A stretch of DNA of 64,000 nt from Microplitis mediator. Lineage: Eukaryota > Arthropoda > Insecta > Hymenoptera > Braconidae. Under the pieces are notes generated by a model. The model saw only the letters and a program-made list of their open reading frames with translations, made no database searches and was not told the origin of the DNA. The stretch spans positions 22,172,617-22,236,616 of the forward strand of contig NC_079976.1 in NCBI RefSeq assembly GCF_029852145.1, read 5' to 3'. This document shows positions 1-12,127 of the stretch, piece by piece. Position 1 is the first letter of the stretch. The number at the start of each line of letters is the position of its first letter. The translations under genes and the position numbers were made by a program.

Positions 1-157
1 GTCTCGTTCGTTATCGGAATTAACCAGACAAATCGCTCCACCAACTAAGAACGGCCATGCACCACCACCCACCGAATCAAGAAAGAGCTATCAATCTGTC
101 AATCCTTCCGGTGTCCGGGCCTGGTGAGGTTTCCCGTGTTGAGTCAAATTAAGCCGC

Positions 158-206
<49 letters not shown>

Positions 207-1395
207 TTTGCAACCATACTTCCCCCGGAACCCAAAAGCTTTGGTTTCCCGGAAGCTGCCCGCCGAGTCATCGGAGGAACATCGGCGGATCGCTAGCTGG
301 CATCGTTTATGGTTAGAACTAGGGCGGTATCTGATCGCCTTCGAACCTCTAACTTTCGTTCTTGATTAATGAAAACATTTTTGGCAAATGCTTTCGCTTC
401 TGTTCGTCTTGCGACGATCCAAGAATTTCACCTCTAACGTCGCAATACGAATGCCCCCATCTGTCCCTATTAATCATTACCTCGGTATTCCGAAAACCAA
501 CAAAATAGAACCGAGGTCCTATTCTATTATTCCATGCACACAGTATTCAGGCGAAATAAGCCTGCTTTAAGCACTCTAATTTGTTCAAAGTAAACGTACC
601 GGCCTACCTCGACACTCAATTAAGAGCACCGCGATAGGATTAAATTGGACCGCCAAGTTTGACCTTAGCTAAATCCACCGGTAGGACGTTCCATAACATG
701 TCAGTTAACACCGCGAGCGATGAACCAACAGTATGAAACACAGATTCAACTACGAGCTTTTTAACCGCAACAACTTTAATATACGCTATTGGAGCTGGAA
801 TTACCGCGGCTGCTGGCACCAGACTTGCCCTCCAATGGATCCTCATTAAAGGATTTAAAGTGTATTCATTCCGATTACGGGGCCTCAAATGAGTCCCGTA
901 TCGTTATTTTTCGTCACTACCTCCCCGTGCCGGGAGTGGGTAATTTGCGCGCCTGCTGCCTTCCTTGGATGTGGTAGCCGTTTCTCAGGCTCCCTCTCCG
1001 GAATCGAACCCTGATTCCCCGTTACCCGTTACAACCATGGTAGGCGCAGAACCTACCATCGACAGTTGATAAGGCAGACATTTGAAAGATTCGTCGTCGG
1101 TACTAGACCATACGATCAGCAGAAAGTTATTCAGAGTCACCAAAAGTAACGATGGACAAGCCACCGATTGGTTTTGATCTAATAAAAGCGTTCCTTCCAT
1201 CTCTGGTCGGAACTCTGGTTTGCATGTATTAGCTCTAGAATTACCACAGTTATCCAAGTAAATGTGGGTACGATCTAAGGAACCATAACTGATTTAATGA
1301 GCCATTCGCGGTTTCACCTTAATACGGCATGTACTGAGACATGCATGGCTTAATCTTTGAGACAAGCATATGACTACTGGCAGGATCAACCAGGG
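1..1395 (-). rRNA. 18S (small subunit) rRNA gene, 5' part, truncated by the window edge
   Basis: On the minus strand the gene begins with the universal eukaryotic SSU start (CCTGGTTGATCCTGCCAG, ending near 1395) and continues with the conserved ATGCTTGTCTCAAAG block. Other universal SSU segments are seen, including the complement of the 530-loop near 800-815 and the AATTGACGGAAGGGCACCACC stretch near 170-190. About 1.4 kb of an expected 1.9 kb is present; the 3' end lies outside the window. No insertion element is visible in this part. The short ORFs on either strand here are by-products of rRNA sequence. Confidence 0.97.
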
Positions 1396-3530
1396 AGCTT
1401 CGTTTATGTTTTATTTATAAAACACTAGAATTACTCCTCTTTCACTTAAACATACATGTTAGTCTTTAAAAAATACTAACAATTGTTAAAGTGGTGCTGT
1501 TTAAAGCATTTGCTTTTTACAACACTTGAAAATTTTAAATTAACATTATTTATTCACAAAATTGAATAATAACTTTTAATTTTCAACCATCCTCTCATTT
1601 TTGTAAATATTACTCTCGCTAGATATTTTTATCAAAGCGACTTGGTTGTTATACACGTAAACGTGATATTTTATTCTTGCTCGGAAACAAGTAAGTCAAT
1701 ACTCAGTTTCATATTTGTATACTTGTTTTAAGTTATACATAATATTATATAAACGCCGTAGCGATTTACCACATAAAGAGTCATTCAGTCATAGACATCG
1801 ACCCGTGGTAGTGTTACGTTAATAGTATACAACTTGCCGTAGTCAGTATCTGTCAGCTCTTACTCGAGCCGCTTCAACTGACTACTCTTCCATACTAGTA
1901 CGAGCCGGCGTCTAAAAAGGTTGTAGTTGCGCACTACCTGTTAGCTGCGTGAGCGAGGGCAGATACAACGGTAGCTCCCTGTATCTAAATTACCTGTTCG
2001 TACTTAATTATTTTTTCAATATAAAATTATTTATTTAAATACACATAGTATTATTATTATTGTTATTAATTTTTTTTTTTTTTTTAATTAAGTAAATAAA
2101 TAATTTTTTTGTTTTAATTATTTGACATTTTTAATTAAAAAGTCAACTACTTCTCAAATAAATTCTAATCATATTTATCAATATGTATTATATTTTATAT
2201 ATGTTTTATCAATATATAATCATTTTTACTATATTCACTTGAAAATAAAAAAAATTAAAATTAATTATCTTTAATTTTTCCATACTTATATTATGTACTC
2301 TTATATTATCAAAAATTATTAAACTATAGTAGACTATATTAAATTTTTTTTTTCTAATTTCTACAGCTAAATATCCGAAAACGGATTGAAAATTACATAA
2401 CTTTCTAATAAGTCATTTACAACTTTTATATCAATTTTTTATTTATATATGTGATTAAAATAAGTAAATAATTTTAATTTTACTTATGTTAAACATTGCT
2501 TTAATTGATATAAAATTATAATACAATCGCATTAAAATATCTGGTGTTTTTATTATAAACCAACTGTTGATTTTTTTTTGTATTTCAAAACGGTCGTAGC
2601 GTTAATTGAAATTTTTTTTAGTACTTTGTTTTAATATTTTAATGGTTTTTATTTATTTATTTATTTTTTTCTTTATTTAACGATATCTATTAACCGACGA
2701 CATAAAATGACTTCAAATTCTTTTATTTAGTCATTTTAATAAATTTTAATTATAAAATAATTTAAAATTAATCGATTTTGAGTAATTAATATGTATCCTC
2801 ATAGAAAAAAAACATCTTTAGACTCATTTTAATGAAATTTTTTATTTATTAGCTTTTATTTCTATTACGATCATCTTTTAAATGATCATTCGTTTTATTT
2901 TTTTTTTAATTTCAAGTTAGATAGAATGACTTTTTTTTTTCTTTTAACAGTGGATCTATTTAATTTTTTTTTTTTTTCGCAAAACAATAATAAAACATTT
3001 ATACATTAATTATTTTGATGAATTTATTTAGACAAAAAAAATTATTTAATTGTTATTTCTACATATACAATAGCATAATAATTAATATACGAAGAATGTA
3101 TATTTATATTATCATAATGAATAATTATAAATATTAATAAAAACCTAATTTTCACTCAAAAATTATTAATAGTTAACTTAAAAATAATTTATGAAAATCA
3201 TAAAATTTTGTATTTATTAATTGTAAATATCTGAGTTATGTTGATCAAGATGTACTGAATTAACGTGAGGCAACCGTTTCCTGTTGTTAAATATGTTATT
3301 TCTAGCCTGGCAGATATCATTTTCATGTTTCGACGATTTTTCATGTTATTTTACTCATTTATTAATCCAAATAAATTAATTAGTCATAACTTAATTTATT
3401 AGTTCTATTAAATATCATATGAAGCTTATATTTAATAAAATAATATATGATTTTAAAAATAATTCGTTGCTATAATACTGCATATTTTAGGTTACTAACT
3501 ATCATAGATCTATTGATTTGTCGGTAATAT
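1396..3530. other. rDNA upstream spacer (5' ETS/IGS) passing into AT-rich DNA
   Basis: This stretch lies upstream of the 18S 5' end. The part up to about 2000 has more mixed base composition (1790-1990 is noticeably GC richer) and is probably external transcribed spacer. Beyond 2000 it becomes very AT-rich with long A and T runs. No second rRNA unit, gene or clear repeat is visible, so the 18S copy is either the edge of an rDNA array or an isolated unit. Confidence 0.5.
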
Positions 3531-4540
3531 TCTACTTTGAACTCATTAGTGGGATTATTGAAAATTTTATTACTAAAGAAACCTATTGATTTAAGTATAA
3601 GCTCAGTTTTTAATAAGTATATATGTGTTCCTTATGAATCCTCTATTTTCTTAAATTATTCATCAACTAAATTTCATAATTTCTACGGCATTCAAAACAA
3701 AAACATTTATGTATTTTCGTGTGTAAATTTTCACAGAATTATGATATATTGGTTTGAAAGCTTATGTATAAATGTATATACATATATAAATATATATATT
3801 AGACTGTTTCAAGTTAAGGAACTAAATTTTTTTTTTTTAAAGGAGATTGAAAAATCGGAAAGGTATCTTGAAACATGGCGCCAGTTTAAATTTGAGCTCT
3901 TAATATTGATATTAAGAGGTGGCTGTTTATAATTTTCGATTTTTTTTTTTTAGCAATTGGGTAAAAAATTTATAACTTCCGAACAAATGAAGATACAAAA
4001 AATTTCGCATAAAAGATTTTGTAGCAAATTTCCTGATCTACAAAAAAGGTCTTATTTAAAACTTTCCCAAATTGAATTATATCGAAGATATTTGCATCTA
4101 AAATCATACTGCCTGAAAATAATGATATTTCTCTATTTTAAATATTACAAAATTTTTTATCACTTTAAAATTTATATTATCAATCTTCGAAGCTTACGTT
4201 GATGAAAATATGGAACGAAATAATTCTTATCAACTAAAAAAGATTAGATATTCTTTTTTTTAATAATGATCTCTTGATAATATCTTTCCATCCATGATCA
4301 ACATCGATTTAATCGATTGTTTTTTTTTAATAATTAAAGAAAAATTTTTATTTAAAAAAAACTATTTTTTTTTTCTAAAATTTACTATAGAGAGCTGGAC
4401 AATATCGAGTTTGAAACTGTAATATAATTTGTTATGCCTGGATAACAAATGTAATTTTTACAGTTTCAGAGTCGCAGCGCTTTACTATTATACGAAACTG
4501 TAATAAATACTCAGGTATAAGTTCAGTTTTTCAACTGCTT
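3531..4540. other. AT-rich intergenic DNA, no gene supported
   Basis: Two open frames here (3537-3932 and 3957-4202, +) are rich in I/F/Y/K/N codons, as expected of random AT-rich sequence, and show no recognisable motif. I see no supported gene. Confidence 0.5.
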
Positions 4541-4695
4541 TTTTTTCATGTAAATGTAGAACAATTAAATAAAAAAAAAATAAAAAAATAAGTACATTTT
4601 TGCTTCAAACATTGATTTTAAATAAATATTCCAAACTTTAATTTGAAAAATTTATAGTAGAAATTGGTAGGGATGTGATATAAAGTAATTACAAG

Positions 4696-6181
4696 CCCGG
4701 GAAAAAAAGATTTTATATGATCATATAAGAAATATATAAAAATTATATATGATTACATAAAAGCTTATATGATCTTATAAAGTTCTTATACGGATTAATA
4801 TACTCTCGTGAGGACTTTATAAAAATTGATATGACTTTATAGAAAGTTATATATAACTTTATAAAAGTACTAGATAAAGTTTTATATCCTTAGATATAAT
4901 TATATAAAAGTTCATATGATCTTATAAAAATCTTATAAGAATTTATATAGTTTTATAAGGGTTTATAAAAATAGATGTGATTTTATATAAACCCGAGAAA
5001 AAGTTCTTATAGAATCATATATAAGCATATGTGTTTATATATGATTATATGAAAGCTTACATAATCTTATAAAATTCTTATAAGGATTCATATGATCTTA
5101 TAAGAATTTTATAACAATTGATATGATTTTATATAAAGTTATATATAACTTTATAAAAATACCAGATAAAGTTTCATATTCTTATACATAGTCATACATG
5201 ATTATATAAAAGCTCATACGATCTTATGAAATTCTTATAAGAATTTACATAATTTTATAAGGATTTTATATGATTTTGTATAAAGTTATATATGAGTTTA
5301 TAACATTACCAGATAAAATGTTATAAATTATATGCAGTCATATATGATCATATAAATACTCATATGATCTTATAAAATTCTTACAATAATTCGTATAATC
5401 TTATAAAATTCGATATAACTTCATATAAAGTTATATATGATCATATGAAATTTTATATGACCTTATAAAATTCTTCTAAGAGTTCAGCTAGTTAATAAAA
5501 AGTTATGTGATTTTATATGAAGTTAAAAATAAATTTGTATGATTACAAAAGAGTTTAATACGGTTATACAAAATCATATATGATTGTATAAAAGTTTATA
5601 TAGTATTATGATTCTTATATATAAATTTATATGGTCTCATAAGCAGGTTATCTTAAAGGAACTTATAATTTTATATAAAACATAAATGTGATAAAATTTG
5701 ATCATATTTGGTGCATTACTGATGTAGGATGTATCAATTTGATCATTTGATTTAAGTAATGCTACAGACTGTTATATACTTATAAGGGTAAAGCAGACTA
5801 GAGAAGCAGACGGCAATCAAGCGATCATCAAAGTTGAGCAGCATTGAGGCAGAACATTACTTGGATGGGCGACCATTTGGCAAAATAGCAATTAATCGAT
5901 AAGTGTTTTTGTTTTTTTTTTCTTGTTCATGCATGATTATATATAATTATATATCATCAGATCCTGCCAATTTTGAGATCTAATCATATATATATGTTAT
6001 TGTATATATGATGAGGTAAAATCAATTTTTACTGGGTATATATAACTTTATATGATTATATCAGATTTTATAAAGTCATATAAGTTTTTATAGGATCAAT
6101 TTCATTATAAATCTTTATATGATTTTATGAGTCACTTTTATATGATTTATATATGATCATATAAGAACTTTTTTTCCCGGG
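4696..6181. mobile_element. Hyper-AT TIR element with ATATGATCATATAA-type repeats
   Basis: The ends are inverted: CCCGGGAAAAAAAG at the left and CTTTTTTTCCCGGG at the right, each followed by the palindromic TTATATGATCATATAA motif. The interior is a degenerate tandem array of TATATGAT/TTATAAAAGT words on both strands. It sits inside the left arm of the 4545-7320 palindrome. It has no coding capacity, so it is a non-autonomous element. A possible 2-bp AG duplication flanks it, but this is weak. Confidence 0.65.
5808..5882 (+). ncRNA. 5S rRNA-derived fragment inside the AT-rich element (relic)
   Basis: A non-AT-rich island resembles the internal control region of insect 5S rRNA. AGCGATCATCAAAGTTGAGC corresponds to the canonical 'CCGATCACCGAAGTTAAGC' block, and TTACTTGGATGGGCGACC to 'GTACTTGGATGGGTGACC'. 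The 5' and 3' stem portions of a real 5S gene are missing and several bases differ, so this is not a functional 5S gene. It may be a 5S-derived SINE remnant or a captured Pol III promoter. Confidence 0.7.
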
Positions 6182-6370
6182 AGTTTGAAATTTTATTTAT
6201 AGTCATTACTTATAAATCGTAGTCTCCATTGACGATTAATTTTTAAGTTCTTGCTGATTATAAACAAGATTTAGAAAACAAGATTCTAAAACAGGTAAAT
6301 GCAAATGTCATATTAACGATCCAGTTCAACTACATCCGCTTTCATTGCCTGCATTGCAACGATGATGTCA

Positions 6371-6533
6371 CTCTCTTAAAATGAATCAGTGAAAAGTGTT
6401 GCAAATCAGTGAATATTCACTGCATAAACAGTCCCAAGTATACCACTTATTCAATCAGTTGTATACTTAGGACTGTGTATGCAGTGAATATTCACCGATT
6501 TGCAGCATTTTTCACTGATTCATTTTAAGAGAG
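6371..6533. repeat. 163-bp hairpin (MITE-like)
   Basis: CTCTCTTAAAATGAATCAGTG at 6371 is the near-perfect complement of CACTGATTCATTTTAAGAGAG ending at 6533. The arms stay complementary through GAATATTCACTGCATA and the AGTCC(C/T)AAGTATAC block, leaving a loop of about 15 nt. It lies in the loop of the surrounding foldback. Confidence 0.75.
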
Positions 6534-7320
6534 CACAAATTATTGTAATCCAGCATCGAAACTTAAAGTTTCCGTGTCAATACCGCCAGTCGAAAGAACC
6601 TAATTTCGGTTCAATGCCGCGAATGAATATTTGTGATCGCGTAAATTGTGAATGCCTTCGGCCTGCAGGCAAAAATATACGTTTCGTTTCTTGGAAAGAA
6701 AGAAATCATGATTCTGCCCGTTGATTGAAGGCTTTTTCGCAATTTAAGCTTTGGTACTTGTCATTTGATTAATAGTAATTTTAGATCATTAATTTTATTT
6801 ACGTAAATGACAGCTCTGACTTTGTAATTAAGTTATAAAAATAAGTGTGAATAATGATAGCATTAGTAGTTTCTGCTTAGTTATAAATTGCAAATTACAA
6901 TTTACGCTTAAACTAATAGTTGATCACACCATTGGTCATATATTTACTTGTTTCTAACTGGCTACTGACATTCAAACTTTAAATTCCAATCCAGGCAATG
7001 AAAGCGGATGTACAGTTGGATGCTAGATCGTTAATATGACATTTGCACTTACCTGTTTTAGAATCTTGCTTGTAATCAGCGAGCTCGTTCTTAATTATTA
7101 TTTTTTTTTAAATTAATCGTTAATGGAGACTTTGATTTATAATTAATGACTATAAATGAAATTTTAAACTTATGATTACTTTATACTACATCCCTCCCAC
7201 TTTCTACTGTAAATTTTTCGAATTAAAGTTTTGAATACTTATTAAAAATCGATATTTGGAGCAAAAATGTACTTTTTTCTTTTTTTTTATTTTTTTTATT
7301 TAATTATTCTACTTTTACTT

Positions 7321-7963
7321 TACTTATTATATTTTGAAATGGTTAGAGAACAACAAAAAAAAAATCAAATGAAAAACAATTGCAAAAATTGGGATTAAAG
7401 AAAATTAATAAATACTTATACATTAAAATAAATTGTGACAATTATACAAAATTTTAAAAATGCAATAATTTATTTTTGATATATACAATATACAAATATG
7501 TTATAAAAATGAACAAATTAAATTAGTAATTACAATTTTTAAATTACGACTTACGAACTACGAACTTATTATAAATAACTTATGTATTGAAAAATGATTT
7601 TTGAATCCGAATTAGAATTATTTTTTTTTTATTTTACAATGGATTTATTTCTTTTATGTGAAATAACTTGAAAATATATACGTAAGTAGTTATAAAATTA
7701 TAAGAAAGTACAAATACTACTTAATCGATTTAATTACACACTTAAAAGATAAATAATAAACTTAATGTCATATACATAATATATATATATTACAGAAGAA
7801 TGAACTAAATAATTAATTTTAATTCTACATTATTATTAATTATACTTATCAACACTACACCCGTAAAAATGTTTCATTTTAATGACTTAGTAATTCAACT
7901 CATGATAACTACTGATTTGATACAATCTTGATAATATTAATTAAAAACATTCCTATAAATTTT
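7321..7963. other. AT-rich 3' flank of the ankyrin gene
   Basis: No gene or repeat is recognisable. Being directly downstream of the minus-strand ankyrin gene it should hold its 3' UTR; several AATAAA words on the minus strand are possible polyadenylation signals but none stands out in such AT-rich sequence. Confidence 0.4.
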
Positions 7964-9286
7964 TCATTGTAATTTTTTCAAATCTTTATTAGTTAGAAAT
8001 TTAAAAATATCCCTCGTAAAAAAACTTGGGAGTTGGATTTTATCGAAAATATCATTAGTTGAACAAATAGCATTGAATAACAATTTTTCTCGTTCTAATG
8101 CTTTTTGCAAACGATAACTTATCATTCTACCGTACAGTGGAAAAAGAGATTGAAGGTCCAAATCTGAAATAGTACTATCGCTAACGTAGCTTAAACTTAC
8201 AGCTAATTTGTGCTCACATTTATTACACAAAACATTATAAATTGTAACATTACTCGTACCAACATATGTTATCTTCATTTTTTCAATTTCACTTAAACAC
8301 TGGTCGCGTAATTCACCGAATTTTTTCTTATGTACGACTGCTAAATTTTGTTCATTGACATAAAAGTTCGCCGCACTGAGTTTTGCAATATGTTCGGTAA
8401 TTGTGTCATTAACTTTTTGTGAATGAATTACTTTTAAAGTAAATGCTGTTTCACCATCAACGTTTTTTAAATTAATATCAACACCAGCATTAAGAAGTTG
8501 TCTTATGATATTATCGTCTTTCGCGAAAACTGCGTAATGAAGCGCTGAATTTTTATGCACTGTCACTATATTTATATCAACGACACAATCATTTAAGATC
8601 AATTCTACTGCTTCCGAGTTTCGGATATCGACAGCTAAATGTAGCGGGCTTGCTTGTAAATTACCAGGAACACTTAGACTGTTAACATCTGCACCGTATG
8701 TCAGAAGAAGCTTTATAATCGGTAACTTTCCTTTATTAATTGCACAGATTAGTGGTGTTCCACAAATATGAGTATTAAGATTCGGATCAGCATTACCTTT
8801 TAAAAGTAGCTCTACCATTTCTTCTTTACTTTGATCGACAGCGATTTGTAATGGTGTTTTGGCAATACACAATTTACACTGATTCAAGATCGAACTCGCA
8901 TCCTCATCTCGTTTCAATAAAAACTCAGGAATTTCTTCGTCATTTTGATCAACTGCGTACCTGAAGCGGGTCAAATTCTTACAGAAGTGCCCAAGTAATC
9001 GAGTATTAACGTCTGCTCCATAGTTTATTAGGCTTTCAGTTATAGCCAGATACTCCATTATAACAGCAGTATGGAGAGCTGTACCCCAATATTGACTTTG
9101 TAAATTTACGTCAGCTTTCTTGCGGAGCAGGTAATCCACCAATTTTTTGTCATTATTGAAAGTTGCTATATGAAGCAGCGTTAATCCACCCATGACTGGA
9201 AACACTGTATTAATATCTTCGATAACTTCTCGATCAATCAAGTTGTAAACATATTCGTAGGTAAAAGTGAAACGATTTAATTCCAT
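7964..9286 (-). CDS. Ankyrin-repeat protein with C-terminal PRANC-like domain, 440 aa
   Basis: This is a single-exon ORF from an ATG at 9286. Ankyrin repeats are seen at about residues 34-65 (LLHIATFNNDKKLVDYLL), 68-98 (TALHTAVI), a degenerate one at 100-140, then 144-175 (TPLQIAVD), 177-208 (TPLICAIN), 212-243 (SPLHLAVD) and 246-278 (SALHYAVF). Most end in the usual GADVN-type turn. After about residue 290 the repeats stop. The last 45 residues have the PRANC pattern: a leucine-proline element followed by a short helix ending in DLKKL at the C-terminus. PRANC tails occur in poxvirus ankyrin proteins, where they act as F-box-like SCF adaptors, and in Wolbachia and parasitoid-wasp proteins. 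A role in ubiquitin targeting is therefore possible but inferred. No signal peptide or membrane segment is seen. The intact frame in repeat-rich surroundings suggests selection. Confidence 0.85.
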   Translation of the reverse strand: MELNRFTFTYEYVYNLIDREVIEDINTVFPVMGGLTLLHIATFNNDKKLVDYLLRKKADVNLQSQYWGTALHTAVIMEYLAITESLINYGADVNTRLLGHFCKNLTRFRYAVDQNDEEIPEFLLKRDEDASSILNQCKLCIAKTPLQIAVDQSKEEMVELLLKGNADPNLNTHICGTPLICAINKGKLPIIKLLLTYGADVNSLSVPGNLQASPLHLAVDIRNSEAVELILNDCVVDINIVTVHKNSALHYAVFAKDDNIIRQLLNAGVDINLKNVDGETAFTLKVIHSQKVNDTITEHIAKLSAANFYVNEQNLAVVHKKKFGELRDQCLSEIEKMKITYVGTSNVTIYNVLCNKCEHKLAVSLSYVSDSTISDLDLQSLFPLYGRMISYRLQKALEREKLLFNAICSTNDIFDKIQLPSFFTRDIFKFLTNKDLKKLQ

Positions 9287-11063
9287 TGTGAAAAACTTGG
9301 TTTCGTTAATAATTGTCGATTTATAACCAATTAACTTTTGACTTAACGAACTTTAGCACTTTACTCTGTTAGAGTCATTGTTTACTTTGTAATAATTCAA
9401 AGTTAAATTATAAACAACCGCTGATTTTGAGTTTGTAATTTTAATACAAGAATAACTATGTGACTGATCGTCTCAAGACCAAAAACGATTTTAAATGTCA
9501 ATGTCTATGGTACTTTCTATGGTACCCCTACTCTTAAATATTTCTCGTCATAATTTGGGGAAGAAGGGACAAACTGGTCATATACTTAAGGAAATACTAA
9601 GTTCTTGGGGATTTAAATAACGAAATGGGTGGGGGGGGGGGGGGGGGTAGGCCCCTTAAGTGGATCTCACTTGTTATGCTCCAAAAATAAAAATTTTAAT
9701 TTGGGTCAAAATTTCGTGCTCAATTACTTTAACGTTTTATATAAAAATACATAAGGCACGCAGTATTTCTTTTTATATCTCTAAAATTATTTATCCCAAT
9801 AACAACTTCATCAACAAAATTTTTTTTAAAGCAGAATGTTAGTCACAAAAACAGTAATTATTTAATTAAAATATATTTAAAATAAAAATAAATAAAATTA
9901 ATATTATCTCTAAAGATAATGGAAATTGCAAGTCTGAATTAAAATTATCTCTGAAGATAATTCTAATTTGCAAATTTAATTGTAGCATTGATATTTATTG
10001 TAAAAGCATAATATTTTCACTGCGATACAAACTTCAAATTTTTTTTCTCATATGAAAATTAGAGTATTTTTCTAAAGTTGTATTGATGACGAAGGGTATA
10101 ATTTTGCATTTAAATAAAATGTTTAAAGAAAATTCGATCTCTCCCATCAAAATCAATGAAAAAATAATAATAATTGATCGTAAAGCATAAAAAATGACAC
10201 AAAATAATACGTTTTCGATTTAATTTTACTACTATTTTTTACTTTTGAGTTTTACATGATGCAAAATAATCATTATCCCGGTAATTTAAATTCATGATAA
10301 TAAATTTGAGTAAAAAAAGTCAAGAATTATGAGAGTTAGATAAACAATAAAATTAGTTTAGTTTCTCAGTACTAAAATTTTTATAAATACTACAAAAAAA
10401 ATCATACAATAAATCATTATAATTAAAAGTCAATTTGTTTTCTTGGCAATAAGAAATTAGAACATCCTCGATTTTCAAATAAATTCATATTATTATTGTC
10501 TTTAAAGAAAATAATAATTATTTAAAATTATTTGTAACAAACAAAAAAATCCGTGAATCTTTTATCTTTTATATGCGTTCAAATCTTCGCTTATCATCAA
10601 ATATCATAATAACTGATTTTAATGTATAAATCTTAAAAGTTAATGTTGTATAAAATCATCGAAAAAAAAAAAATAAATAAATAAATGTTTGTTTATTTTG
10701 ATTTCACATAAAATACTTTAACTAAAAAAAAGTGATATAGCGTAACATAGAAGTTCAACTTCAAGATTATTTTCATGCTTGAGAAAAAAAATAAAACAAT
10801 TCAAATTTAAGTTTAGAAAATGTTTCTGTTTAGACGATTTCAAAGTAAACACTAATGAGATACGTGAGTCACGTCAATAATGCTTCGGGCAAAATTTTCG
10901 TATCTACAATAGAGCTGAGTCACGTTAAAATATATCTAACGTCACTCATTGGAGCTCAGGTAGAAATTTAACAGTAGAATTGTTTGCAGAAAACATTCAT
11001 GCTTTCAACATAAATCAACGTAATGACAGTCATATACAATTGTACAGTAGTACAATATATATA
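9287..11063. other. AT-rich intergenic region with a G17 tract
   Basis: The first about 150 bases should contain the promoter and 5' UTR of the minus-strand ankyrin gene. A pure run of 17 G (9631-9647) stands out in otherwise AT-rich DNA. The rest shows no gene or clear repeat. Confidence 0.4.
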
Positions 11064-11065
11064 TA

Positions 11066-12127
11066 CTCCCATGAAAAAAATTAATAAAAAAAATATATTA
11101 AAAGTGCATCAAAAATATATAAATATATATAAAATATGTACAAAAAATATATTTTAAATAGCTAACTTTTGGCCGATTTTCGTATACATTTTATATATTA
11201 AAAATATATCTTAGAATATATAAAAAATATATGTATAAAATTATTAAAAAAATATATTAGTAATATTAGCTATTTAAAATATATTTTTTATACATATTTT
11301 ATATATATTTATACATTTTTTATGTATTTGTAATATATTTTATTTATATGAAAAATATATTGCACACCTCAAGCTCGAGAGCGCTAGGGGTACTTTCTTC
11401 CTCGTTGACAATATTTTTCATACAAAAACATTTCTACACCCTTTTCATAGCACAAAAAATTATTAAATTGTGTACTCGCATGCAGATAATTTATTAAGGA
11501 ATAATTTAAACCCAACGTTGAGTCGATTTGTTGATTCATTGATTTCAAATTAATTATTTTAATCCAAGAAACTAGTGCTGTCAATTCTTACGTATGAATC
11601 TTCGTAAGCACGATAACTCTCGATCGACATTATTAATCGGCCTAACTTTTTTTTTTTGTCTTTGAATTTTTTATCACAAGAACCCTTATGAAAATTACTA
11701 TATGAATCTTTTTAGTTTAATTGTCATTAATTAACGACGTAAAAGTGATTATTCGTGAAAAATTTAGCTGCTATTGAATTTTTATTGTTGTTATTATTTT
11801 TTCATTGTTTCTCTCTATCAACTACTGGTGGCAGCACGAGCGTATTAATTTGTTTGAAAAAAAAGTGACATCTAAGACAAAAGGCGGAATATTTTAAAAA
11901 AATGTTATTAAAAAGTTATAAAATTGAAAACAAGAAATAAAAAATTAGATTGATAATTTGTAAGTTGAATAAAAGTTCATATTAAAAAAAAAGTACATTA
12001 ATATTATATAATAAAAGTAATGATTAAAAATAAAATGAGTGATTGTGGTGTGCACTTTTGGATTTTCCAACATTGTTTTTTTTTCATATTTTAACATATA
12101 TTTTTTTACAAATTTTTTTCATGGGGG
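11066..12127. mobile_element. TIR element, non-autonomous
   Basis: The left end CTCCCATGAAAAAAATT is mirrored by AATTTTTTTCATGGGGG at the right; both are flanked by TA. An AT-rich palindrome fills 11080-11350 (ATATATT/AATATAT words with a GGCCGATTTTCG loop). The right part holds a segment that is repeated at 14.0-14.7 kb. No coding sequence is supported. Confidence 0.55.
11800..12090 (+). repeat. Direct repeat, copy 1 (copy 2 at 14020-14700)
   Basis: The block from CTCTATCAACTACTGG to GTGCACTTTTGGATTTTCCA recurs in the same orientation at 14020-14700, where it is interrupted by a 408-bp MITE. Shared landmarks are ATCAACTACTGG.GGCAGCA, a GGCGGAATATTT/TGCGGAATATTT block and AAAATGAG.G near the end. 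Confidence 0.7.

Larger units (their letters stand above)
4545..7320. repeat. Foldback (palindromic) element, interrupted
   Basis: Sequence 4545-4695 plus 6182-6356 is an inverted copy of about 6988-7320. For example, a block containing GTACATTTTTGCTTC near 4592 is mirrored by GAGCAAAAATGTAC near 7259, and GGTAAATGCAAATGTCAT near 6295 by ATGACATTTGCACTTACC near 7037. The left arm is split by the AT-rich element at 4696-6181 and the loop contains a separate hairpin. No transposase is present. The open frame at 6500-6724 lies in the loop and I do not recognise it. Confidence 0.7.

Noticed and set aside
388..1257. Short ORFs on both strands
   Set aside because: They lie inside the 18S rRNA gene.
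3537..4202. Two plus-strand ORFs of 131 and 81 aa
   Set aside because: AT-rich codon content (I, F, Y, K, N), no motif and no splice or start context.
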